A DNA stretch of 6,395 nt from Sphingomonadales bacterium (GTDB lineage Bacteria > Pseudomonadota > Alphaproteobacteria > Sphingomonadales > Sphingomonadaceae): NCBI GenBank assembly GCA_028868335.1, contig JAGWUU010000183.1, forward strand, positions 1-6,395, written 5' to 3'. The notes beneath the pieces were generated by a model that saw nothing but the letters and a program-made list of their open reading frames with translations, made no database searches and was not told where the DNA came from. How positions within the stretch are numbered: the first letter of the stretch is position 1; every line of letters begins with the position of its first letter. Made by a program: the position numbers and the translations under genes. Below, one piece after another: positions 1 to 5,953 of the stretch.

Positions 1-234
1 ATCGGTGGGATCCTGGAAACCGGCCTTGGAAATCTCCACGATGCCAACGATTTCGACCCCGATGTTGGAGTGATAGAAGAAGGCCTGGTCACCAACCTGC
101 ATGGCCCGCAGGTGCAGCCTTGCGGTGTAGTTGCGCACCCCGTCCCAGGTGCCCTCGCCTTCGGCCAGAAGATCGTCCCAGCCATAGACATCGGGTTCCG
201 ATTTCATCAGCCAATAGGATTTGATTTTGGTCAT
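1..234 (-). CDS. EVE domain-containing protein (N-terminal part, cut by left edge)
   Basis: The minus strand from the ATG at 234-232 is open to the window edge and gives 78 residues starting MTKIKSYWLMKSEPDVYGWD. It carries the hallmarks of the EVE family (Pfam EVE; human THYN1 relatives): YWLMKSEP near residues 7-14, a W-D-G-V-R-N-Y block at 30-36, RAMQVGDQAFFYHS at 43-56 and a following VGIVEI strand at 63-68. Family members are usually about 135-150 residues, so roughly the first half is present. EVE domains are PUA-like folds; some bind modified bases such as 5-methylcytosine derivatives, but the role of stand-alone bacterial proteins is poorly defined, so no reaction is assigned. The start is supported by AGGTGAG on the minus strand (242-248), 7 bases upstream. 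The gene is divergent from the oxygenase at 297. Family identification is confident; function is not. Confidence 0.9.
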   Translation of the reverse strand, partial: MTKIKSYWLMKSEPDVYGWDDLLAEGEGTWDGVRNYTARLHLRAMQVGDQAFFYHSNIGVEIVGIVEISKAGFQDPTD

Positions 235-296
235 GCCAGAACTCACCTAAGAGGATATGGCGCGCCCTTGCCCCAGATTTCAGAAAGCGTCCACCG
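235..296. other. Divergent intergenic region (62 bp)
   Basis: This short gap separates the divergent EVE-domain gene and the oxygenase gene, so any promoters for the two must overlap here or extend into the opposite gene. Apart from the minus-strand ribosome binding site at 242-248 and a weak purine stretch AGAAAG at 282-287, 9 bases before the oxygenase start, I see no clear -35/-10 pair, operator palindrome or hairpin. Confidence 0.6.
242..248 (-). promoter_or_regulatory. Ribosome binding site of the EVE-domain gene
   Basis: Read on the minus strand the bases are AGGTGAG, a good Shine-Dalgarno match, separated by 7 bases from the ATG at 234-232. This fixes the start of the EVE-domain gene. 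Confidence 0.7.
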
Positions 297-1235
297 ATGT
301 CTAATGCCGAAATCCCGGTCCTGTCGATGAGCCTGCCCAAGGCGCAATTTGCCCGCGAGATCGGCGACAGTTTCCGCACGTTCGGCTTCGCGATGGTCAG
401 GGATTTTCCGATCGATCGCACCCTGATCGACCGGGCGATGGAAATGTCGAAGGCGTTCTTCGCGCTGCCCGAGGCGGAAAAGCGCAAGTACCACGATGCC
501 GCGATTGCCGGCGCGCGCGGCTATACCCCCTTCGGTACCGAAATCGCCAAGGACGCCAGGGCCCACGATCTCAAGGAATTCTGGCACATCGGCCGCGATC
601 TGCCGCCAGAAAGCCCGCTTGCCGATGCATCGATGCCGCCCAACGTCTGGCCCGCGCGTCCCGAGGGGTTCGAGGGGGTGTTTTCCGAACTGTACCGCCA
701 GTTCGACGCCACCGGTGCGACGATCCTGTCGAGCATCGCGCTCTATCTCGGCCTCGATGAACGCTGGTTCGACCAGGCGATTGAGGACGGCAATTCCGTG
801 ATGCGGTTGCTCCACTACCCACCCTTGAAAGACATCGAAGGCGAAGCGATCCGCGCCGGCGCGCATGGCGACATCAACCTCATCACCCTGCTGCTCGGAG
901 CCGAAGAAGCCGGGCTGGAACTTCTTGGCAAGGATGGGACCTGGATCGACGCATCGCCGCCGGAAGGCGCGATGGTCATCAACGTTGGCGACATGCTTGA
1001 GCGGCTGACCAATCACGCCCTGCCCTCGACCATCCACCGCGTGCGCAATCCCAACCCGGAGCGCGCGGCGTTCAGCCGTTTTTCAATGCCGTTCTTCCTT
1101 CACCTGCGCAGCGACTTTCCCATCAAGACCTTGCCGCAGTGTGTCACCGCGGACAATCCGGACCGCTATCCGATTCCGATCACGGCCGATGAATTCCTGC
1201 AGCAACGGTTGCGCGAGATTGGCCTCAAGAAATGA
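297..1235 (+). CDS. Isopenicillin N synthase-like Fe(II)/2-oxoglutarate-dependent oxygenase
   Basis: The 312-residue protein has the two-part layout of the isopenicillin N synthase family: an N-terminal DIOX_N-type region (about 5-120; IPVLSM, then FRTFGFAMVRDFPID at 26-40 and the AFFALPEAEKRKY segment at 53-65) and a C-terminal double-stranded beta-helix (about 165-270). The facial triad is visible as H190-G-D192 and H247 in STIHRV, with R261-F-S263 matching the RxS motif that binds the 2-oxoglutarate carboxylate in many members. The protein is therefore expected to be a catalytically competent, soluble non-haem iron oxygenase. Most relatives use 2-oxoglutarate and O2 to hydroxylate, desaturate or cyclise small molecules; the substrate cannot be read from sequence. 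No beta-lactam biosynthesis genes are nearby, so actual isopenicillin N synthesis is unlikely. The length is normal for the family. The ATG at 297 has only a weak upstream purine run (282-287) but leads directly into the conserved IPVLSM start. The next gene is 98 bp away. Confidence 0.9.
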   Translation: MSNAEIPVLSMSLPKAQFAREIGDSFRTFGFAMVRDFPIDRTLIDRAMEMSKAFFALPEAEKRKYHDAAIAGARGYTPFGTEIAKDARAHDLKEFWHIGRDLPPESPLADASMPPNVWPARPEGFEGVFSELYRQFDATGATILSSIALYLGLDERWFDQAIEDGNSVMRLLHYPPLKDIEGEAIRAGAHGDINLITLLLGAEEAGLELLGKDGTWIDASPPEGAMVINVGDMLERLTNHALPSTIHRVRNPNPERAAFSRFSMPFFLHLRSDFPIKTLPQCVTADNPDRYPIPITADEFLQQRLREIGLKK

Positions 1236-1333
1236 TGGGGCCGACGCCGGAAGCGTGCAATTGTGAGCGCTGTTAACCCAAATTTCAGCATCGCGTGCGA
1301 GACCCGTCGCAGACAGGCACGGGGCATCAGAGC
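1236..1333. other. Intergenic region before the GGDEF-EAL gene
   Basis: The 98-bp gap contains the most AT-rich stretch nearby (about 1258-1290), a plausible regulatory region for the downstream c-di-GMP gene. It includes a CtrA-like site at 1273-1287. I see no intrinsic terminator for the oxygenase gene: the only stem, ACGC (1244-1247) with GCGT (1253-1256), is 4 bp and lacks a T tract. A GTG at 1295 is in frame with the next gene but has no ribosome binding site. Confidence 0.5.
1273..1287 (+). promoter_or_regulatory. Candidate CtrA-type binding site
   Basis: The bases TTAA (1273-1276), seven bases (1277-1283), then TTCA (1284-1287) match seven of the eight fixed positions of the alphaproteobacterial CtrA consensus TTAA-N7-TTAA. 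The first half also extends as GTTAACC, as in many real sites. It lies 46 bp upstream of the chosen ATG of the membrane GGDEF-EAL gene. CtrA regulons in alphaproteobacteria commonly include motility and c-di-GMP genes, which makes the position sensible. A match this short can arise by chance, so this is a candidate only. Confidence 0.35.
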
Positions 1334-3001
1334 ATGTCGAGGCAACAGCCGGACACGATCCACGAGAATGAGCAGGCGGAATCGACTGTAGGCGCGGCAG
1401 GCCGTGACCTGTTGACGCTTGGCACCGTCTTTGCCGCGCTGGTGCTGTTCGTCGGCACCGGGGGGCCGGTTGTCACCCACTCGGTTGCTGCGCTTGCGGG
1501 CAGCGGCGTTGCGTCGGACACGCTGCTGGTTCCCGCCTTCCTGCTCAACGTCGCCCTGATCATTTTCGGCTGGCGACGTTATCGCGACCTGATGAGCGAA
1601 GTGCGCGTCCGTCGCGGCGCAGAGGAGCAGGCCCGGCTTCTTGCGCAGATCGATCCGTTGACCGGTTGCCTCAACCGCCGTTCGATCGGGCCCGCCACCG
1701 ACGTCCTGATCGCCGATGCAGCAAGCCGCGGCGAAGTCGTCGCCTTCGTCATGCTCGATATGGACAACTTCAAACAGGTCAACGACGTTAACGGCCACGC
1801 AGCCGGGGATTCGTTGCTGCATGAGGCGGCGGCGCGCATCCAGCGCCACTTGCCCGGCGACGCGCTACTGGCGCGGATCGGCGGCGATGAGTTTGCCTGC
1901 GTCGTGCCCTTTGCTCCCGGCCAGCCTGAATCGATCGATCGCCTGACCGAAACGCTGATCGAGGCGGTGGCAAAGCCGATCGCCCATCATGACACCGCGC
2001 TGGAAACAACGATCTCCGCCGGGGTTTCTCGCAGCGATGCCGACGGCGCACGTCACGATGCGCAAACGCTGCTCCACATGGCGGACATCGCCATGTACCA
2101 CGCCAAGAACCGCGGCCGGAACCGGCATTTCTGGTTCGAACCGGACATGGAAAGCGAACTGCGTGTTCGCAACGAGCTTGAATCGGGTATCCGCCGTGGC
2201 CTGGCTTGTGGCGAATTCGTGCCGTACTATGAAAAGCAGATGAACCTCGCGACCGGGGAACTGGTCGGCTTCGAAATGCTGGCGCGCTGGAACTCACCGA
2301 CGCTTGGTGTTGTCGGCCCCGAAATCTTCATTCCGGTCGCCGAGGAAATCGGCTTGATCGCCCAGCTTTCGGAAAGCCTCATCCAGCAGGCGCTGATCGA
2401 TGCGCGATCCTGGGATCCCCGGCTGACCCTGTCGGTCAACATCTCACCGCTGCAACTGCGCGATCCATGGTTTGCACAAAAGATTCTCAAGCTGCTGGTG
2501 GAATGCAACTTTCCGCCGAGCCGTTTTGAAATCGAAATCACCGAAACCTGTCTCCACGACAACATCGGCCTGGTCCGGACCTTGATCACCAGCCTCAAGA
2601 ACCAGGGCATCCGCGTCAGCCTCGATGATTTCGGCACCGGCTACAGTTCGCTCTCGCAATTGCGCGCCTTGCCGTTCGACCAGATCAAGATCGATCGAAG
2701 CTTCGTGATCAGCCTGCCCGGCAACAAGGAAAACGCCACGATCGTCCAGTCGATTGCAGCGCTTGGCGAAGGCCTCGGGCTGCCTGTGACGGTCGAGGGG
2801 GTGGAAAACGAAACCGTACTGCGCGAATTGAGCCAGTTCGGCACCTTCAAGGTCCAGGGCTATCTATACGGCCATCCCGAGCCGGCCGCCCGCGTTGCGA
2901 CAGAGCTTGCCCAGCTCAATCTGCTGCTTGAGCCCGGCGAGCAAACCGAATTGCCTTCATCCAAACCCGTGACAGACGCGCCCAAGACCGCCAACGGCTG
3001 A
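1334..3001 (+). CDS. Membrane-anchored GGDEF-EAL cyclic-di-GMP turnover protein
   Basis: The 555-residue protein has two predicted transmembrane helices (about 25-47 and 63-83) with a short periplasmic loop, a charged linker (about 84-103), then a GGDEF domain from DPLTG (107-111) to about 265 and an EAL domain from about 279 to 520. The GGDEF domain keeps the metal/substrate segment LDMDNFKQVND (141-151) and an intact GGDEF at 183-187, but has no RxxD inhibitory I-site upstream (P and A occupy those positions). The EAL motif is E314-M-L; the other phosphodiesterase residues are present: N369, E401, D431-D432, K452, E488 and Q508 in QGYLYG. A phosphodiesterase hydrolysing c-di-GMP to pGpG is the likeliest activity; cyclase activity or a GTP-sensing GGDEF is possible. 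There is no recognisable periplasmic sensor domain. I chose the ATG at 1334 over the in-frame GTG at 1295 (13 residues longer) because GGGG at 1321-1324 gives a weak ribosome binding site and the GTG overlaps the regulatory region without one. The ligand is unknown. Confidence 0.9.
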   Translation: MSRQQPDTIHENEQAESTVGAAGRDLLTLGTVFAALVLFVGTGGPVVTHSVAALAGSGVASDTLLVPAFLLNVALIIFGWRRYRDLMSEVRVRRGAEEQARLLAQIDPLTGCLNRRSIGPATDVLIADAASRGEVVAFVMLDMDNFKQVNDVNGHAAGDSLLHEAAARIQRHLPGDALLARIGGDEFACVVPFAPGQPESIDRLTETLIEAVAKPIAHHDTALETTISAGVSRSDADGARHDAQTLLHMADIAMYHAKNRGRNRHFWFEPDMESELRVRNELESGIRRGLACGEFVPYYEKQMNLATGELVGFEMLARWNSPTLGVVGPEIFIPVAEEIGLIAQLSESLIQQALIDARSWDPRLTLSVNISPLQLRDPWFAQKILKLLVECNFPPSRFEIEITETCLHDNIGLVRTLITSLKNQGIRVSLDDFGTGYSSLSQLRALPFDQIKIDRSFVISLPGNKENATIVQSIAALGEGLGLPVTVEGVENETVLRELSQFGTFKVQGYLYGHPEPAARVATELAQLNLLLEPGEQTELPSSKPVTDAPKTANG

Positions 3002-3025
3002 AGCGCGCCACTGGACGCGGCCGCT

Positions 3026-3045
3026 GCTGCGCCCTAGAGCGCAGC
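3026..3045 (+). promoter_or_regulatory. Perfect hairpin abutting the dapF start codon
   Basis: GCTGCGC at 3026-3032 and GCGCAGC at 3039-3045 form a perfect 7-bp GC-rich stem around a 6-base loop (CCTAGA, 3033-3038), ending one base before the ATG at 3047. There is no T tract, so it is not a standard terminator. The only purine run usable as a ribosome binding site, AGAG (3036-3039), lies in the loop and first stem base. In mRNA the structure could limit or shape ribosome access to dapF. The pairing is directly visible; a regulatory role is inference. Confidence 0.45.
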
Positions 3046-3046
3046 C

Positions 3047-3859
3047 ATGCGTATCCCGTTCGTCAAAATGCATGGCCTGGGCAACGACTTCGTCGTGCTT
3101 GACGGGCGCGCTGAGCGCCTGCCGCGAATGACGACCACGATTGCGGCCGCCTTGGCCGACCGTAAGACCGGGATTGGCTGCGACCAGCTCATAGTGCTGG
3201 AACCTTCCGCCGTGGCGACGCTGAAAATGCGAATTTTCAACCAGGACGGCGGCGAAGTCGAAGCCTGCGGCAATGCTACGCGCGCGGTCGGCCTGTTGCT
3301 GGGGGATGCGGCGACTATCGAAACCCTCGGCGGATTGCTCGCGGTTTCTCCGGACGTGTCAGGCATCAGTGTCGACATGGGCGAACCGCGGTTCGAATGG
3401 GACAAGATTCCCCTCGCCTACGCGATGGACACGCACCACATGCCAGTTGCCTGGGATGCCCTCGAAAATCCCACCGCAGTCAACGTCGGCAACCCGCATG
3501 TCATCTTCTTCGTTTCGGACTGCATGGGCGTGGAGCTTGACCGGCTTGGACCGGAGATCGAACATGATCAGCTGTTCCCCGCCCGGATCAACGTCAATGT
3601 CGCGACCATAGAAAGCCGCGATCGCATTCGCCTTCGCGTCTGGGAGCGCGGCGTGGGCGAAACCCGTGCCTGCGGCACCGGCGCTTGCGCAACCGCGATC
3701 GGCGCCATGCGCCGGGGGCTGACCGATCGGCGCGTAACGGTCGCGCTCACGGGTGGAGACCTGGTGATCGAGTGGAGCGATCAAGGCCGCATCATCATGA
3801 CCGGCCCGGCGGCGGAGAGTTTTCGCGGCAGCTTTGACAGCGCGGACTACGGAGTCTGA
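3047..3859 (+). CDS. dapF: Diaminopimelate epimerase
   Basis: DapF is a cytosolic, cofactor-independent epimerase that converts LL-2,6-diaminopimelate to the meso form, the precursor of lysine and the cross-linking residue of Gram-negative peptidoglycan. The 270-residue product has the normal length and both halves of the pseudo-symmetric fold. It begins MRIPFVKMHGLGNDF with the substrate-contacting N13, and has the two catalytic cysteines in EACGNATR (C74) and RACGTGACA (C209), which act as the two acid/base thiols. The NVGNPH segment (146-151; N148) and ERGVGETRACG (200-210; E200, R201) complete the active site. The start follows the upstream stop by 45 bp, with a hairpin flush against it and no strong ribosome binding site. 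Its last codons contain the ribosome binding site of mtaB, so the two genes are probably translationally coupled. It heads a packed dapF-mtaB-ftsY-yciB cluster. No defect is visible. Confidence 0.97.
   Translation: MRIPFVKMHGLGNDFVVLDGRAERLPRMTTTIAAALADRKTGIGCDQLIVLEPSAVATLKMRIFNQDGGEVEACGNATRAVGLLLGDAATIETLGGLLAVSPDVSGISVDMGEPRFEWDKIPLAYAMDTHHMPVAWDALENPTAVNVGNPHVIFFVSDCMGVELDRLGPEIEHDQLFPARINVNVATIESRDRIRLRVWERGVGETRACGTGACATAIGAMRRGLTDRRVTVALTGGDLVIEWSDQGRIIMTGPAAESFRGSFDSADYGV
3851..3854 (+). promoter_or_regulatory. Ribosome binding site deciding the mtaB TTG start
   Basis: GGAG inside the last codons of dapF lies 6 bases upstream of the TTG at 3861. This favours that TTG over the in-frame TTG at 3834, which lies within dapF and has no comparable site. 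The resulting protein begins (M)GVEVVSLGCRLN, as expected for the family. Confidence 0.65.
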
Positions 3860-3860
3860 C

Positions 3861-5033
3861 TTGGGCGTCGAGGTCGTCTCGCTGGGGTGCCGACTGAACC
3901 TGTCCGAAAGCGAAGAACTGCGCGCATTGCTTGCCGGTGAGGACAAGCTTGTCGTGATCAACAGTTGCGCCGTCACTTCCGAAGCTGTCCGCCAGACGCG
4001 TCAAGCGATCCGCCGCCTGCGCAAGAGCCGCCCCGAAGCAAGATTGATCGTGACCGGTTGCGCCGCCGAAGTGGAACGCGCCGCGCTAGCCTCCATGGAC
4101 GAGGTGGACGGACTGGTTGCCAACCCGGCCAAACTCGATCCTCGCGCGTGGAACGTCGCACCCACGCGCACGGCGGGAACAGCGCAACATACACGCGCCT
4201 TCATCGCGGTGCAGAACGGCTGCGATCATGCATGCACCTTCTGCGTCATCCCCCAGGGTCGGGGACGCAGCCGGTCGTTGCCCGTGGAGGGCGTGCTGCG
4301 CGAGGTCGAACGACACCTGGACGCCGGCGCCAGCGAAGTCGTGCTGACCGGGGTTGATGTGACGAGCTGGGGCCATGACCTGCCCGATCTGCCGCGCCTG
4401 GGAAGGCTGGTGCAGGCTGTGCTGGATACCTTTCCGACACTGCGACGGCTGCGCCTGTCCTCGCTAGACGGGGTCGAGATCGACCCTCTGTTGTTCGAGT
4501 TGTTTGCAAGCGAAGCGCGGGTCATGCCGCACCTCCACCTTTCGCTTCAGCATGGCGATGATCTGATCCTCAAGCGAATGCGGCGCCGTCACCTGCGCCG
4601 CGATGCCATCGATCTGGTGGAGCATCTGCGGGAACGTCGGCCGGACCTGGCGCTCGGCGCCGACCTGATCGCCGGGTTCCCGACCGAGGATGAGGCAGCG
4701 CACGCCGCCAACCTGACGATCATCGCGGAGCTTGGCGTGGTGCACGGTCACGTCTTTCCCTACTCCCCCCGCCCCGGCACGCCCGCGGCACGGATGCCGC
4801 AGACCGATCCCGCCACGATCAAGGCGCGAGCGGCAGCACTCCGCTCGGAAGTCGCGCGTGTGCGTGTAGATTGGCTCGCCTCGCTGGTCGGCCAACCGCA
4901 ACAGGTGCTTGCCGAACGCGACGGGACCGGCCATGCGCAGAACTTCGCAAGGGTGCAATTGCCGCCCGCAACTCCTGTCGGAAACATCGTGACAATCACC
5001 CCAACCCGTATCGTCGAAGGCCTTCTGGCATGA
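3861..5033 (+). CDS. mtaB: tRNA t6A37 methylthiotransferase MtaB
   Basis: MtaB is a radical-SAM enzyme that inserts sulfur and a methyl group at C2 of N6-threonylcarbamoyladenosine-37, giving ms2t6A in tRNAs reading ANN codons and stabilising codon pairing. From the TTG at 3861 the product is 390 residues. The N-terminal methylthiotransferase domain supplies three cysteines for one iron-sulfur cluster: C10 in SLGCRLN, C36 in INSCAVTSEA and C67 in VTGCAAEV. The radical-SAM CxxxCxxC is C121, C125 and C128 in NGCDHACTFC, followed by VIPQGRGRSRS, which is typical of this group. The SAM barrel continues through LTGVDVTSWG and LHLSLQHGDD to ADLIAGFPTEDE (about 267-278), and a short TRAM-like RNA-binding tail fills about 345-390. 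The CRLN and CAVT signatures suggest MtaB rather than MiaB or RimO, though subfamily assignment is by motif reading. One base separates it from the dapF stop. Its own stop overlaps the ftsY start as ATGA. A longer TTG start at 3834 would add 9 residues overlapping dapF and is less likely. Confidence 0.92.
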   Translation: MGVEVVSLGCRLNLSESEELRALLAGEDKLVVINSCAVTSEAVRQTRQAIRRLRKSRPEARLIVTGCAAEVERAALASMDEVDGLVANPAKLDPRAWNVAPTRTAGTAQHTRAFIAVQNGCDHACTFCVIPQGRGRSRSLPVEGVLREVERHLDAGASEVVLTGVDVTSWGHDLPDLPRLGRLVQAVLDTFPTLRRLRLSSLDGVEIDPLLFELFASEARVMPHLHLSLQHGDDLILKRMRRRHLRRDAIDLVEHLRERRPDLALGADLIAGFPTEDEAAHAANLTIIAELGVVHGHVFPYSPRPGTPAARMPQTDPATIKARAAALRSEVARVRVDWLASLVGQPQQVLAERDGTGHAQNFARVQLPPATPVGNIVTITPTRIVEGLLA

Positions 5034-5953
5034 GCCAGGAAACCTGGTCTGACCGCGTCTTCGGCGGCTTTCGCAAGACCTCTGAAAAGCTCAGCGAAAA
5101 CCTTGCCGGGATCATCAGCAAGACCCGGCTTGACGATGGGCAGCTTGACGAAATCGAAGACGCGCTGATCCTTTCGGATCTTGGCCCGCGTGCCGCCGCC
5201 CGCATTCGCCAGCGCCTCGCCGCCGAACGGTTCGAGCGCGGTGCCGACGAGCAGGCGATCAAGGAAGCCGTCGCCGCGGAGATCGCCGCGATCCTGAGGC
5301 CGGTGGCAAAGCCGATCGATGTCGTAGCTTTCCCCCGCCCCCAGGTGATCCTGGTGATCGGGGTCAATGGCTCGGGCAAGACCACCACCATCGCCAAGCT
5401 TGCTCACCTGTTTCAGGAGCAGGACTATTCAGTAATGCTGGCCGCGGGCGACACATTCCGCGCCGCCGCGATCGACCAGTTGGGCATCTGGGCCGAGCGG
5501 ATCGGTGTGCCGATCGTATTCGGCGACGAAGGCGGCGATCCCGCCAGCGTGGTGTTCGACGCAGTTCAGGCCGCGACCGAGGAAGGCACCGATGCGTTGA
5601 TCGTCGATACCGCCGGGCGGCTCCAGAACCGGCGCGAACTGATGGACGAACTCGCCAAGATCCGCCGCGTGCTCGGCCGCCTCAATCCCGAGGCGCCGCA
5701 CGACGTGGTGCTGGTGCTCGATGCGACCAATGGCCAGAACGCCTTGCAGCAGATCGAAATATTCAAGGAGGTGGCAGGCGTCACCGGCCTGATCATGACC
5801 AAGCTCGATGGCACCGCGCGTGGCGGCGTGCTGGTCGCGGCCGCGGAGCAATATGGCCTGCCGATCCACGCGATCGGCGTCGGCGAAAAACTTGATGATC
5901 TGCGACCGTTCGACCCGGACCTGGTCGCGCGCGTGATCGCGGGAGTGGCGTGA
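5030..5953 (+). CDS. ftsY: Signal recognition particle receptor FtsY
   Basis: FtsY is the SRP receptor GTPase: it binds Ffh on ribosome-nascent-chain complexes, delivers them to the SecYEG translocon at the inner membrane and recycles SRP through paired GTP hydrolysis. The 307-residue product has an N domain (about 10-90; helical, with the LILSDLGPRAAARI segment) and a G domain with G1 GVNGSGKTTT (111-120), G2 DTFRAAA (141-147), G3 DTAGR (193-197), G4 TKLD (257-260) and the closing GVGEKLDDLRPFD (283-295). It lacks the long acidic A domain of Escherichia coli FtsY; membrane contact probably relies on the N-terminal helix (residues 3-30). The ATG at 5030 overlaps the mtaB stop as ATGA, and GAAGG at 5016-5020 gives a ribosome binding site 9 bases upstream. 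The same frame stays open upstream, but that extension lies within mtaB and has no family similarity. All GTPase motifs are intact. Confidence 0.97.
   Translation: MSQETWSDRVFGGFRKTSEKLSENLAGIISKTRLDDGQLDEIEDALILSDLGPRAAARIRQRLAAERFERGADEQAIKEAVAAEIAAILRPVAKPIDVVAFPRPQVILVIGVNGSGKTTTIAKLAHLFQEQDYSVMLAAGDTFRAAAIDQLGIWAERIGVPIVFGDEGGDPASVVFDAVQAATEEGTDALIVDTAGRLQNRRELMDELAKIRRVLGRLNPEAPHDVVLVLDATNGQNALQQIEIFKEVAGVTGLIMTKLDGTARGGVLVAAAEQYGLPIHAIGVGEKLDDLRPFDPDLVARVIAGVA
5941..5945 (+). promoter_or_regulatory. Ribosome binding site of yciB
   Basis: GGGAG within the last codons of ftsY lies 7 bases before the ATG at 5953, a good Shine-Dalgarno spacing. It supports translation of yciB from the overlapping TGATG. 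Confidence 0.65.

Noticed and set aside
243..1037. A 264-codon open frame on the minus strand opposite the oxygenase gene.
   Set aside because: It is antisense to a gene with complete family motifs, has no recognisable domain and is rich in Arg/Gly/Ala. Long shadow frames are expected in high-GC coding DNA.
1259..1273. The string AATTGTGAGCGCT looks like the left half of an ideal lac operator.
   Set aside because: The right half-site (CACAATT) is absent, no LacI-type gene is present, and the organism is not an enteric bacterium. It is a chance match.
1295..1333. A GTG start at 1295 that would lengthen the GGDEF-EAL protein by 13 residues.
   Set aside because: There is no Shine-Dalgarno sequence before it, the added residues show no conserved pattern, and it lies directly after the candidate regulatory site. 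The ATG at 1334 is preferred, though support for its own ribosome binding site is weak.
1166..1849. A 227-codon minus-strand frame spanning the oxygenase end, the gap and the start of the GGDEF-EAL gene.
   Set aside because: It has no family signature, and most of it mirrors the third-position G/C bias of the plus-strand genes. It is treated as a shadow frame.
3359..3976. A 205-codon minus-strand frame opposite dapF and the start of mtaB.
   Set aside because: It overlaps two well-supported plus-strand genes and shows no domain or ribosome binding site.
5016..5025. The perfect 10-bp palindrome GAAGGCCTTC before ftsY.
   Set aside because: It lies within mtaB codons and has no loop, so it cannot form a hairpin with a useful stem. 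A single short palindrome is expected by chance; its left half doubles as the ftsY ribosome binding site.
4871..5029. A possible 53-residue N-terminal extension of FtsY, suggesting an acidic A domain.
   Set aside because: The extension is Arg-rich rather than acidic, lies inside the TRAM-like coding part of mtaB in another frame, and the ATG at 5030 has a ribosome binding site and a normal FtsY start.
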